Assembly: GCA_015061615.1 (NCBI GenBank)
Contig: SUWE01000001.1
Location: 62,001 to 126,000, forward strand
Reading direction: 5' to 3'
Length of the DNA: 64,000 nucleotides
Origin: Lentisphaerota bacterium
GTDB taxonomy: Bacteria; Verrucomicrobiota; Lentisphaeria; Victivallales; Victivallaceae
A program made the translations under genes and the position numbers. A model generated the notes under the pieces. The model saw nothing but the letters and a program-made list of their open reading frames with translations, made no database searches and was not told where the DNA came from. The stretch's first letter is position 1, and each line of letters begins with the position of its first letter. Positions 56,264 through 64,000 of this stretch are shown here, piece by piece.

Positions 56264-58299
56264 AAAAAATTTTTATTCTGATTGTTTCTGCCGTCGTTGT
56301 TTTGCTCAATGCGGCAGATTTTTCATTGAAAGACGGTCAGAAAAAAGCATTCCGCTTTGATGCTCCTGAAGGGAAAAATGCAATTTTGTTTTTTCATGCC
56401 CGTATAAAATTGCCGCATCCTGCTGAAAGTTGGGGTAAAAATGTTCTTGAAGTAAAACTTAACGGAAAAACGCTTGTTGCTCCGCTCAATAAAAGCGAAT
56501 ACCTTTTTGATCCTCAAACAGTTCCTTATGGTAAATACAAAGTCTGTGATAGCGGCAGACTTTTTCTCAAAGGGGATTCGGATTGGGAAGTTTTTAATGC
56601 CGGCAAAGGTGAACTTTACAGTAATATCCAGCTTTTGAATCAGACGAACAAATCTGAATTGTCCAATGTTTTTTACAGCTTTGCTTTCAAACTTGACGGT
56701 TTGAAAGAAAAAGGGAATGTCGTTACATTCAAGCTGGCTATGCCGCAGGAACTTGCAGCATATTCTGCTGAAATTTCGGCTGTTGCGGTTAAAGGATTTG
56801 ATAATCTGATAACATTTAACCGCGATTGGATGCAGTCGGTTTATCCGTGGAGTTTTCCGTCTTCTTTTGAACTTGGCGGAGTTGAAAAAGCTGTTGCCCG
56901 TAATGAACATGGATTTGCAACATTTTCCGTCTATGCTTTTACTCCGCAGAAATTCCAGCTGCCTTCTCTGCCGTCGGAATTCCAGATTTACCGTTTGGAT
57001 AACTCCAATATCCCTGCAAAACTCAAAGAAGCTGAGCTGCGTCACATTCCCAATATCGGTAAACCTTATGTCCCTGAGTTGCTTACGCCGCTTGCATCGG
57101 GCAGCAGTGTTGATCTTCCGGCAGGAACAACGACTTTTGCAGTCAGGTTGCGCAAAAATGTTGCCGGTGAATTTCCGGCAGGAACTCTGCCGGTGAAATT
57201 CAAAGTGCTGGATATATTTCTTCCTGAGGCATCCAAGTTGCCTGTTGAGAATACCATGTATATCATGGCAAGCGGAACAGATTCGCAAAATATTTATCCT
57301 GAATTTTTGGATTATGGAATGAGTATGATGCTTCTTTCCCCATGGACAGCTCCGATTCCGTTGAATATCAAACAAGGTAAACTTACTGCCGATTTTTCAA
57401 AATTTGATGCTATCGTAAAAAAATATCAAAGTCATGGATTGAGTTGCAAAACTCTCTTTTTCGGTACCTCTGAGCCGATTATCCGCAATATCGCCAAACT
57501 TACAGGAGAAACGGAAGATAGTGAAATATTTCAAAAGCGTTTCAAAGAGTTTGTTGAATTGTTTTTCAATCATGCCGATGAACTTGGTTTGATGGTGTAC
57601 CTTTCTCTTTATGATGAAGCAAACTTTCAGAAAAATGTCTGGGGCAAAACAAAACTTTTGACCCGTATTGCAACAAGTGTTCCAAACTCCCGTATGTGGT
57701 CAACTGTTACAGAGCTTGCTTCTGCGGCGTACTATTATGATGCTCTCGGTTACCGCAAGGGCAGAGATATGTGTATAACTCATCCTTTTCAACTCTATGA
57801 GCGTAAAGATGATGAAATCGCCAACGGTGTGTTGTGTCCCGATCAGAAAGTAGGCAATCTGCGTAATCGCTTTGCAGGAGAATATGAAAGTATCACCTCA
57901 TATCCGGCGTCAAACAACCGTTATGCTTACGGAATCCGCTCTTATCAGGGAAAAATCAAATATATGATGGGATTTACTTTCTGGTGGGGCAATATGTATA
58001 AAGGCAAGGATAATGTGAAACCGACAAAATGTTACTATGTCTGTTACCCGTTCCATGAAAAAGTCACAGGTGTCCGTTACAGCAGTGTCGGTTGGGAAGC
58101 TATCCGGTGCGGTATTGACGATATGCGTTACATTGTTTATGCTCATGAGCTGTTGAAGAAAAAATATGGTGATGAAGAAGCGCGTTCAAAGTTGAATGGG
58201 ATTTTTAATTTGCCGCGTTACAGTTCTGCTGATTTTTCACCGGACCACTTTAATAAAATCAGACAGCAGTTGACTGATATTATTTTGGAGTACAAATGA
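56260..58299 (+). CDS. Secreted GH123/DUF4091-type putative glycoside hydrolase
   Basis: ATG 56260 (MKKIFILIVSAVVVLLNAADF) overlaps the previous stop, replacing the track start at 56185; 679 residues with a signal peptide. An N-terminal beta-sandwich half (FRFDAPEGKNAILFFHARIKL...) precedes a barrel half with YLSLYDEANF, a DE pair as used by GH123 beta-N-acetylgalactosaminidases, and a DUF4091-like end, YSSVGWEAIRCGIDDMRYIVYAHELL. The likely activity is hydrolysis of a beta-linked hexosaminide in a host or algal glycan; this is family-level inference. The stop overlaps the next, related gene by ATGA. Confidence 0.75.
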   Translation: MKKIFILIVSAVVVLLNAADFSLKDGQKKAFRFDAPEGKNAILFFHARIKLPHPAESWGKNVLEVKLNGKTLVAPLNKSEYLFDPQTVPYGKYKVCDSGRLFLKGDSDWEVFNAGKGELYSNIQLLNQTNKSELSNVFYSFAFKLDGLKEKGNVVTFKLAMPQELAAYSAEISAVAVKGFDNLITFNRDWMQSVYPWSFPSSFELGGVEKAVARNEHGFATFSVYAFTPQKFQLPSLPSEFQIYRLDNSNIPAKLKEAELRHIPNIGKPYVPELLTPLASGSSVDLPAGTTTFAVRLRKNVAGEFPAGTLPVKFKVLDIFLPEASKLPVENTMYIMASGTDSQNIYPEFLDYGMSMMLLSPWTAPIPLNIKQGKLTADFSKFDAIVKKYQSHGLSCKTLFFGTSEPIIRNIAKLTGETEDSEIFQKRFKEFVELFFNHADELGLMVYLSLYDEANFQKNVWGKTKLLTRIATSVPNSRMWSTVTELASAAYYYDALGYRKGRDMCITHPFQLYERKDDEIANGVLCPDQKVGNLRNRFAGEYESITSYPASNNRYAYGIRSYQGKIKYMMGFTFWWGNMYKGKDNVKPTKCYYVCYPFHEKVTGVRYSSVGWEAIRCGIDDMRYIVYAHELLKKKYGDEEARSKLNGIFNLPRYSSADFSPDHFNKIRQQLTDIILEYK

Positions 58300-60983
58300 A
58301 AAATTTTTCTGTTTATATCATAACTGTGGTAACACTTTTGAATTGTGCCGCAGGAGTCGTTGTATCGGAAAACAAGTCGGAAAAAACCGGTAACCGTATG
58401 CTGATATTGAAAAATCCGCTGCTTTCAGTTGCAATCGACTGTGACCGCGGCGGAATGCTTCACAGTTTTATACCTGTAAACTCCGGGCATGATGAAGTTT
58501 ATATAAGTTCCGATAACAAAGGCGGCGCCTGTGAACACCTTCTTGCCGGCAGCAATCAAAATCGGGAAATTTCTTTTTCTCCATACAAGACTGATATTTT
58601 GATGAATACTCCGGAAAAAGCCATCATTCGCTGTTCATATCGACTTAAATCCGGTGAGTTGAAAGATGTGGAATTTCAGAAATTTTATACAATGACCGGA
58701 GATTCTGCCTCTCTTGCTGTTGAGTGGAAAATCATAAATCATACAGAACGGCAAATCGGCATATCTCCGTGGATCCGCAATATCGTCACCGGCTACGATC
58801 AGGATAATATTACCGCTGGCAAAGCACCATTGGACAGTGATTCATCGGTCATGCTTGAGTGCGGAGCGTTCCGGAAAGTTGCATCTGCTGCTGACGGATT
58901 TTTTGAGCCTGCAAGAAACTGGTTTGCCAGAGTTCCTAAAAAGGTTGAAAAGGGGAAAAATATTGTCAATTTTATCTTTGACTACAACGAAGTATTTCAG
59001 TTTTATACGGTGCATTTCAAGCACATGCACACAATGGAACTGCTTTTCCGTTTTATAGACCTTGCTCCGCAGGAAAGCTGGACAGGAAGATTTGCCATAG
59101 TTTCCGGAGCTTCTCTTTCTGATGTCCGTTTTGCAAGCACAGATATTGCTGCTGATCTGGTACGCAGAGAGGGAAAGTTATTCCTTTCTCTGACTGCTCC
59201 GCGCAATATCAAAGATGCTCAGGTATTGTTGCTTGACAACGCCGGTAAAACTGTCGGTACTGCAACAGTATCTGTTCCGGCATTGGAAGTTGCAGAAGTT
59301 TCTTTCCCTGATGCAGCCGGGGATATTTTTGAACTCAAAGTGATTTCAAACGGCAAAGATTTGATGCTCGATCGCCATTATGCCGGAAAGTTTGCTGAAA
59401 TGAAATCGACTCTCAAATCATTCCATGCTCCCCGGCGGCCTGAAAAATTTGAAAAAGTTCTTGAGCCGTGGAAAAAAGAGCTTCCCGGATTTGAAAATCC
59501 TGCTCCGCGTAAACTGGATGTGCAGTTGGTTGATTGTTCTGTGAAAAATTTGCAGGTGTGGGCAAACAGCAACATCGAGCGGATCATGGAAAAGGATCAT
59601 CCGTTATCAGATATTCCGGCGGAGAATCCCGTATACACCATCTGCGGAGCAAAAGCAGAGCGGGAAAGTTTTCAGATCGCATTGCGTAACAGCGGGAAAA
59701 AAGAGTTGAAAAATATCTCTGTTTCATTGAAATGCGAGGCTCTGAAAGATATTGAAATGACGTGGAATGTTTTGGAATATATCACTACAACACGTCCGTC
59801 ATTGGGAATGAGTGTTATTGGTCGCTGGCCCGAAGTTCTTGATACAGCACGTTCTTTTGCCATCGCTCCGGAGCAGACCCGTTCCGTATGGGCAGAGTTG
59901 AAAATTCCCCGCACAGCGGCAGCTGGAGTTTATGATGCGTCGGCAGAAATTTCTCAGGATAACAAAGTTGTTGCCGTGATTCCCTTGAAGATCCGCATTT
60001 TTGACTTTGAGTTGCCGAAAGTTCCCAGTTTGCGTACCGATACGGGGCGTTTTTATGGAAACTATCTCAAAATGGCTCAGCGTTACGGCTTCAAAGGAAC
60101 TCAGAAAGAACTTTTGGAGCAGCTCAATTTATCAATCCTTGAGCATCGCATGTCACCGCGTGGTTTGGTCGCAAGCCGTTATGATCTTCGAGCGTATGAA
60201 GCTGATCTGATACGGCACATTAAAGCCGGAGCCAATGTTTTTTCATTTCCCGGTACGAAAAATTGCAACTTGAAAACGCGCAAAGCGATCGAGGCGATCC
60301 ATGAAAAACACGGGATATCCCATTTGAGCTATACTTATGCATTTGATGAAATCCATTCTGAACAGATCCCTGTTGTGAATGAGTGGTGTAAAAAATGGAA
60401 GGAAGAGCATAAAATTCCGATATTGGTCGTTTATTACGGCGGTCCGGTCAAGCCGTTATACGGTTCAATCGACATTTGGTGCCGTGCGCTTCTCAAAGAA
60501 GATGCCGAACTTCTTGCTGACCGCAACGGAAAAGATGAAATATGGTATACCAATACCCCGCTTTATTCTGTGGAAAGAGCGCCTGTTGAGGAACGTGCGG
60601 TAATTTGGAAAATATTTTCTCTCGGTATGAAGGGCAGATTGCTGTGGAGTGTAGCTTCATGGACGAACAGTCCTTATATTCAGACATTCAGAAGCGGTCA
60701 GAATCTGCATGGTGTGTTATATTATCCGGCACCGGAAGGTATCCGTCCCGGAATCCGATTGAAGGTTATAGCTGATGCCGTGGATGATTTTGACTATCTT
60801 TGCATATTGAAAAGTGAAGCAGCCAGAGTAAAATCTTCCGGTAAGGCTGCGGAACTTGTCGCTGAAGCTGAAAAATTGCTGGATGATAAATTCTATCTCA
60901 ACAAGGAGTTGGCAGGTAATGAATATTTGCAGAAACGAAATCAGGCAGGGATATTGATTGAGAAATTAAGCAGGATAAAATAA
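58296..60983 (+). CDS. Secreted GH123/DUF4091-type putative glycoside hydrolase
   Basis: An 895-residue protein with an N-terminal signal peptide (MKNFSVYIITVVTLLNCAAGV). Residues 30-380 form a beta-rich domain resembling mutarotase/LPMO-neighbour sandwiches (LLSVAIDCDRGGMLHSFIPV, EWKIINHTERQIGISPWIRN). The C-terminal ~450 residues are the GH123-like barrel: FQIALRNSGKKELKNISVSL, YTYAFDEIHSEQIPVVNEW with the DE pair, and RPGIRLKVIADAVDDFDYLCIL, the DUF4091 signature. It is the partner of the preceding gene and probably acts on the same glycan. Confidence 0.78.
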   Translation: MKNFSVYIITVVTLLNCAAGVVVSENKSEKTGNRMLILKNPLLSVAIDCDRGGMLHSFIPVNSGHDEVYISSDNKGGACEHLLAGSNQNREISFSPYKTDILMNTPEKAIIRCSYRLKSGELKDVEFQKFYTMTGDSASLAVEWKIINHTERQIGISPWIRNIVTGYDQDNITAGKAPLDSDSSVMLECGAFRKVASAADGFFEPARNWFARVPKKVEKGKNIVNFIFDYNEVFQFYTVHFKHMHTMELLFRFIDLAPQESWTGRFAIVSGASLSDVRFASTDIAADLVRREGKLFLSLTAPRNIKDAQVLLLDNAGKTVGTATVSVPALEVAEVSFPDAAGDIFELKVISNGKDLMLDRHYAGKFAEMKSTLKSFHAPRRPEKFEKVLEPWKKELPGFENPAPRKLDVQLVDCSVKNLQVWANSNIERIMEKDHPLSDIPAENPVYTICGAKAERESFQIALRNSGKKELKNISVSLKCEALKDIEMTWNVLEYITTTRPSLGMSVIGRWPEVLDTARSFAIAPEQTRSVWAELKIPRTAAAGVYDASAEISQDNKVVAVIPLKIRIFDFELPKVPSLRTDTGRFYGNYLKMAQRYGFKGTQKELLEQLNLSILEHRMSPRGLVASRYDLRAYEADLIRHIKAGANVFSFPGTKNCNLKTRKAIEAIHEKHGISHLSYTYAFDEIHSEQIPVVNEWCKKWKEEHKIPILVVYYGGPVKPLYGSIDIWCRALLKEDAELLADRNGKDEIWYTNTPLYSVERAPVEERAVIWKIFSLGMKGRLLWSVASWTNSPYIQTFRSGQNLHGVLYYPAPEGIRPGIRLKVIADAVDDFDYLCILKSEAARVKSSGKAAELVAEAEKLLDDKFYLNKELAGNEYLQKRNQAGILIEKLSRIK

Positions 60984-60995
60984 CCGGGGAGTTTT

Positions 60996-61877
60996 ATGAT
61001 GATAAGTTATGCTTTATCGACATGTGCATTCGGCGGTGTTATTGATGAAATGACTGCTGATGCTTTGCGAAAAGGTAAATTTCGTCAATTTGAATTGCTT
61101 TTTTCCACTGCTCCTGACGGAGAAGTTTTTTCAAAATTTCTCCAAGAAGCAAGGAAATTGGTGAATGAAGGAGTTATGACATTTTCAAGTAGCCACATGC
61201 CGTTTCAAAACGGTAATAACTGGGATGTTTCCTGCACTGATGAATATGTCCGCAAATACATTGTTGCCAATCACATCGACCTGCTGAGAAAGAATGCCGA
61301 TATCATCGGCAGAAATGTTGCTGTTCACGCCAGTGGAGAACCGCCGCTGGATGAGCATCCTGTGCGGATGGTGCAGATTTGCCGGACTCTCGAAGATTTG
61401 ATGCCGATTGCCGATGAGTTGGATTTGACTTTCAATATTGAATATCTGCCCCGTACCTGTCTGGGAAATTCTGTGGAAGAACTTCAAGCAATCGTTGCAA
61501 ATTTTGACAAAAAGCGTGTCGGTATCTGTTTGGATGTGAATCATACGATGGATCGCTATGCGGAGCTGCCTGATATGATAAATGTTCTTGCCGAACGGAT
61601 AAATACATTCCATATCAGTGATTATGACGGTGTCGATGAAACTCACTGGATACCGGGGCAGGGAATTATCAACTGGTCTGCTGTTTTGCAGGAAATCCGC
61701 AAAATCAATCACAATGTTCTGTTGATCCTTGAAACGGATATGCAGTTGAAACGCCTTGCCCGTAAGGTCGATCCGGTATTCGCACTGCGGCAGAATGAAC
61801 GGGCTGTCTGGTTTATGGAAAACTTTGACCGCTTGAGCGCCGAATCTGCCGCGTTTGTCATTCCCGGAAATAATTGA
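60996..61877 (+). CDS. Sugar phosphate isomerase/epimerase (TIM barrel)
   Basis: A 293-residue AP-endonuclease-2-like TIM barrel with no signal peptide. Metal-site positions appear as AVHASGEPPLDEHP, FNIEYLPRTCLG (Glu), GICLDVNHTMDRY (Asp, His), TFHISDYDGVDETHWIPGQG (His...Asp, substrate His) and LLILETDMQL (Glu). It is the last gene of the second glycan operon, the cytoplasmic counterpart of the secreted hydrolases. It differs clearly from the epimerase at 23785-24702, so the two operons probably handle different sugars. Confidence 0.87.
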   Translation: MMISYALSTCAFGGVIDEMTADALRKGKFRQFELLFSTAPDGEVFSKFLQEARKLVNEGVMTFSSSHMPFQNGNNWDVSCTDEYVRKYIVANHIDLLRKNADIIGRNVAVHASGEPPLDEHPVRMVQICRTLEDLMPIADELDLTFNIEYLPRTCLGNSVEELQAIVANFDKKRVGICLDVNHTMDRYAELPDMINVLAERINTFHISDYDGVDETHWIPGQGIINWSAVLQEIRKINHNVLLILETDMQLKRLARKVDPVFALRQNERAVWFMENFDRLSAESAAFVIPGNN

Positions 61878-61884
61878 ATATTCT

Positions 61885-61929
61885 GCCGCTTTTTTTTGAA
61901 AGTGTTGTTTTCTGAAAAAGCGGCTTTTA
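61885..61929. terminator. Terminator at the end of the second glycan operon
   Basis: GCCGCTTTTT and AAAAAGCGGC pair around a 20-base loop, followed by TTTTATTT on the plus strand. It can also terminate minus-strand transcripts coming from the membrane-protein cluster. Confidence 0.7.
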
Positions 61930-62079
61930 TTTGCCACAGTTGATTTTGCTTTGAATGTACTTTACCGCATCTTTTAAGGTGAACTCCTGAAAGAATTTGG
62001 GCGTATCACTGTCGGGAATTTGGATTTTGAAGTGTTCTTCCAATCCCATGATGAATTCCGCATCTTCCAGTGCAGACTT
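61927..62079 (-). pseudogene. C-terminal remnant of an acyl carrier protein-like gene
   Basis: On the minus strand the frame reads KSALEDAEFIMGLEEHF, then KIQIPDSDTPKFFQEF, then TLKDAVKYIQSKINCGK and a stop. This matches the second half of acyl carrier proteins (LxxVELVMxLEExFxIxIPD...TVxDAVxYI). The phosphopantetheine serine of the DSL motif would fall at the Ala of SALED, so the attachment site is lost. The first half of the ACP is missing: the remnant begins in the codon after the stop of the gene at 62080-62865, in the same frame. It is too short for the ORF track. Not expected to be functional. Confidence 0.75.
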
Positions 62080-62865
62080 TTATTTTTTTAGTAAAATACG
62101 TTTTTGCAAAAAACTTGCAGCTCTCCAAAGAATGAAGACTCCGATCAAAAGAAAAACTCCTGTAATGATAAAATCTAAAAGATCAGCCTGCTCCGATTTC
62201 AACATTCCCCATAACATGAAAGCCCCCAATGCACTCCAAAACGCGCCGAACAACAGCAAGAAAACAGCTGCCCCGACATGGTTTTGCTGCGTTTCTTTTT
62301 CAATTTCTTTTTTTGAATCATCTTCCAACAGAGGCAAGCAGGTATATTCTGCAAGCAGTTTGGCATCTCTCATAATCGCATCTTCCGAACCATGCCGCAA
62401 CAGAAGATATTGTTCACCTCTTGGAAAAAACAGCTTCAGAGTATAACTGACCCAGGAACCTTCGTTGTCACTCTCAACTGCTGCTGACACTTGCAAATGT
62501 TCTGCATTTACCAATGAAATAGCAGATGTAAAATCATCCTCGCCAGCTTTTCTTTTATTCTTGCCGAGGGGATAAAACATCCGTTGCCGAAGGTCAATAA
62601 ATGGATAACGACGACGGCAATTCCATAGCATTAATCCAGCCCCGACTAAAAAAAATACGGAACCTAAAATAATAGTGGGATAGAGAGATTCCCCTGATTC
62701 CCGTTTTTCTGCCAGCGGACCGAAGAAACACCCCAAGCCAATTATTGCAAAAACAGCATGAAAAAACAAAAGTTTTCTGGTAGGTTTCACTTTGATAAAT
62801 TCAGGCGTTACTTCCAAACGATATGACTCAAAGTTGGAACTTCCCATGTTAAATTTTTTTACCAT
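62080..62865 (-). CDS. Integral membrane protein of unknown function
   Basis: A 261-residue protein with two hydrophobic segments near the N-terminus (LLFFHAVFAIIGLGCFFGPLA, YPTIILGSVFFLVGAGLMLW), a soluble middle of about 110 residues (PFIDLRQRMFYPLGKNKRKAG..., YTLKLFFPRGEQYLLLRHG) and two more segments at the C-terminus (VFLLLFGAFWSALGAFMLWGML, LLDFIITGVFLLIGVFILW). This four-segment, PH-like-middle layout recalls small bacterial DUF membrane proteins, but I do not recognise the family. AAAGGTG precedes the ATG. Its stop is directly followed in frame by the ACP remnant. Confidence 0.7.
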   Translation of the reverse strand: MVKKFNMGSSNFESYRLEVTPEFIKVKPTRKLLFFHAVFAIIGLGCFFGPLAEKRESGESLYPTIILGSVFFLVGAGLMLWNCRRRYPFIDLRQRMFYPLGKNKRKAGEDDFTSAISLVNAEHLQVSAAVESDNEGSWVSYTLKLFFPRGEQYLLLRHGSEDAIMRDAKLLAEYTCLPLLEDDSKKEIEKETQQNHVGAAVFLLLFGAFWSALGAFMLWGMLKSEQADLLDFIITGVFLLIGVFILWRAASFLQKRILLKK

Positions 62866-62891
62866 ACCATCACCTTTTCAGTTAACAGCAG

Positions 62892-63068
62892 TTACCATTC
62901 TGAAAGTCTCCAGCAGAGGTACAAAACGCCTGCGATAAAAGCGATGGCAAGAATCAGGAACAATATCTTTACCCACTTCGGCACTTCCCGGTCAGCGCCG
63001 AGTTTGTTTGCCTGATCTCCGAACAGCATTGTAAAAAATTCAGCAATGATTTCAATAAGAATATCCAT
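62892..63068 (-). CDS. Small single-span membrane protein (58 aa), absent from the ORF track
   Basis: Reads MDILIEIIAEFFTMLFG, QANKLGADREVPKW, then VKILFLILAIAFIAGVLYLCW, a clear membrane segment, and RLSEW. The ATG overlaps the stop of the upstream membrane-protein gene (TAATG), indicating translational coupling; 26 bases separate it from the next gene. Family not recognised. Topology is probably N-terminus cytoplasmic or periplasmic amphipathic helix plus one span. Confidence 0.6.
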   Translation of the reverse strand: MDILIEIIAEFFTMLFGDQANKLGADREVPKWVKILFLILAIAFIAGVLYLCWRLSEW

Positions 63069-63433
63069 TACCTATTTTCCTTTCTGCCACACAGCAATTT
63101 CACCCCGATTGTGAAAAAACTGCATATCCCGAACCAGTTCAACCATACAAGGCAAGTTGTAAGCAGCCACAAATCCCAGCCGAATCCGCCGCCCGGTCCC
63201 AGAATGGTCAGAGGCAGTCCTGTAATGACGAATCCTACGTATGCTTCACTCTGATCTGGCAGCAGCGAACCCCCCAGAAGAAACAGAGCGATCAATGCAG
63301 TGATCAAAGATTTCTTCAATACGGATTTCCGGTATCCGCGGAAATCTTTGATAAGCATCACAACGGATAAAATCACCCCGGCAACAGGGATAACAGTCAA
63401 TCCATAAAGCAGCAAGATTATATCCATAACCAT
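63068..63433 (-). CDS. Small integral membrane protein of unknown function
   Basis: A 121-residue protein with about four hydrophobic segments (MDIILLLYGLTVIPVAGVILSVVML, SLITALIALFLLGGSLL, AYVGFVITGLPLTILGPGGGFGW, LLTTCLVWLNWFGICSFFTIGVKLL). AAAGGAG lies before ATG 63433. It is the first of three small membrane-protein genes in a row, ending at 62080. Family not recognised. Confidence 0.65.
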   Translation of the reverse strand: MVMDIILLLYGLTVIPVAGVILSVVMLIKDFRGYRKSVLKKSLITALIALFLLGGSLLPDQSEAYVGFVITGLPLTILGPGGGFGWDLWLLTTCLVWLNWFGICSFFTIGVKLLCGRKENR

Positions 63434-63469
63434 AAAACCACTCTCCTTTCGAGTTCAGTGCGTTAATAT

Positions 63470-63497
63470 AATATACTGTCTGTCAAAGAATTTTCAA
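63470..63497 (-). promoter_or_regulatory. Promoter of the membrane-protein cluster
   Basis: On the minus strand TTGAAA (63492-63497), 16 bases, TATATT (63470-63475). A TTGACA at 63481-63486 is also present but is too close to any -10 box. Confidence 0.45.
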
Positions 63498-63569
63498 ATT
63501 ACAGAATTTTTATTCTGCCGGAAAAAAGCTGTTTTGCAAATTTTAAGAAGGATTTTTCATTTTTCGCAG

Positions 63570-63598
63570 TTGTAAATAACTGCCGTGTATGATATATT
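63570..63598 (+). promoter_or_regulatory. Promoter of the right-edge membrane-protein gene
   Basis: TTGTAA (63570-63575), 17 bases, TATATT (63593-63598), with ACGGAG and the ATG at 63627 shortly after. Confidence 0.5.
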
Positions 63599-63626
63599 AT
63601 TCCGCGGTTCTACGGAGAATATACCA

Positions 63627-64000
63627 ATGAAAAATAATGTATTGAAACACTGCAAACGCAAAAAATTCTTTTACCGCTTGTTCATGCGGAAATCTCCCCG
63701 TACAGGAGCAATGTTCGGTTTGGCGTGGATGAATATGGCAATAGCTTTTATTCCATTTTTTGCGCTTGCGTTGTTTCAAGTTATGGGAAGATGGAATGGA
63801 TTTTTGCCATTTTTTACAATCGCTTTTTCAGCTGTTCTTCTTTATCTCTATGGTATGATTTGTTGTGCATTGGGACTTGAGAGGATTTTTCACCAGACAT
63901 ACAAGGCAAAAAAACTTTGTAATTTTCTGGGTGGAGTTTGTGCCTGGATCCCGCCGTTGACAGGTGTTTTTTTAATTCCTGTTTTGATTCAGCGCAAGCG
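63627..64000 (+). CDS. Membrane protein, 3'-truncated by the window edge
   Basis: Open from ATG 63627 (MKNNVLKHCKRKKFFYRLFM), with GGAG upstream, to the end of the window without a stop; about 124 residues visible and not in the ORF track. A basic N-terminus is followed by hydrophobic segments GLAWMNMAIAFIPFFALALFQV, LPFFTIAFSAVLLYLYGMICC and, near the edge, WIPPLTGVFLIPVLI. No family recognised. It is divergent from the membrane-protein cluster. Confidence 0.6.
   Translation, partial: MKNNVLKHCKRKKFFYRLFMRKSPRTGAMFGLAWMNMAIAFIPFFALALFQVMGRWNGFLPFFTIAFSAVLLYLYGMICCALGLERIFHQTYKAKKLCNFLGGVCAWIPPLTGVFLIPVLIQRK

Overview
The window looks like chromosomal DNA from a Gram-negative member of the PVC group, most likely a Lentisphaerota bacterium (Victivallis-like). 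This rests on two prepilin-type proteins with [18 protein letters not shown]-termini and C-terminal DGH motifs, each embedded in a glycan-degradation operon. It also rests on the abundance of Gfo/Idh oxidoreductases, TIM-barrel sugar epimerases and secreted GH123/DUF4091-type and DUF6259-type proteins, and on an LPS-kinase-like gene. The taxonomic call is inference from gene content; no marker tree was possible.

Layout. 1-2.2 kb: 3' part of a large repetitive surface protein (225-bp Ig-like repeats, then FG-GAP repeats). 2.2-5.4 kb (minus): comM, an LPS-kinase-like gene and rsmD. 5.5-15.2 kb (plus): prmA, then a glycogen operon (CBM48 mini-protein, glgP, glgA, glgB) continuing into a GNAT and a GH39-like hydrolase. 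15.2-22.4 kb (minus): a small unknown protein, a SanA/YdcF-like protein, glutamine synthetase, a GH29 fucosidase, a sialate O-acetylesterase-like protein and a GntR-type regulator. 22.5-30.3 kb (plus): a divergent operon (oxidoreductase, epimerase, large secreted putative hydrolase, secreted unknown, pseudopilin) behind a near-consensus promoter with an operator-like palindrome. 30.6-33.3 kb: a second surface protein, with AIDA-like repeats and the same C-terminal module as the first. 33.3-36.8 kb (minus): regulator, DegT aminotransferase and oxidoreductase. 37.2-39.8 kb: a deoxyribosyltransferase-like gene, a MITE-like 165-bp inverted repeat, and a prfH-rtcB RNA-repair pair. 39.9-42.6 kb (minus): fabG, trmL, rsmB-like. 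42.8-54.8 kb (plus): housekeeping genes (sodium:solute symporter, DUF1846 protein, argC, GNAT, 5'-3' exonuclease, type Ic aspartate aminotransferase, isochorismatase-like, accD, SRP RNA, RNase PH, dnaX). 55.0-61.9 kb: a second glycan operon headed by a pseudopilin. 61.9-63.4 kb (minus): small membrane proteins and an acyl-carrier-protein remnant. A further membrane-protein gene runs off the right edge.

The two glycan operons share a plan: secreted hydrolase or binding proteins, a cytoplasmic TIM-barrel epimerase and one pseudopilin. Two GntR-type regulators each lie beside a TTGACA-17-TATAxT promoter with a 19-20-bp palindrome just downstream of the -10 box.

The least ordinary signals are: (i) paired, covarying palindromes at the same place in the 5' coding region of both pseudopilin genes; (ii) an apparently stand-alone ~100-nt structured RNA with its own promoter at 48.05 kb; (iii) a MITE-like element with a TATT target duplication exactly between two convergent genes; (iv) a three-way-junction leader upstream of the second pseudopilin; (v) an ACP C-terminal remnant lying in frame directly after another gene's stop codon; and (vi) two surface proteins sharing a C-terminal FG-GAP module with a 73-bp identical DNA tract. 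All coordinates and pairings were read by eye; no folding, alignment or database search was run.
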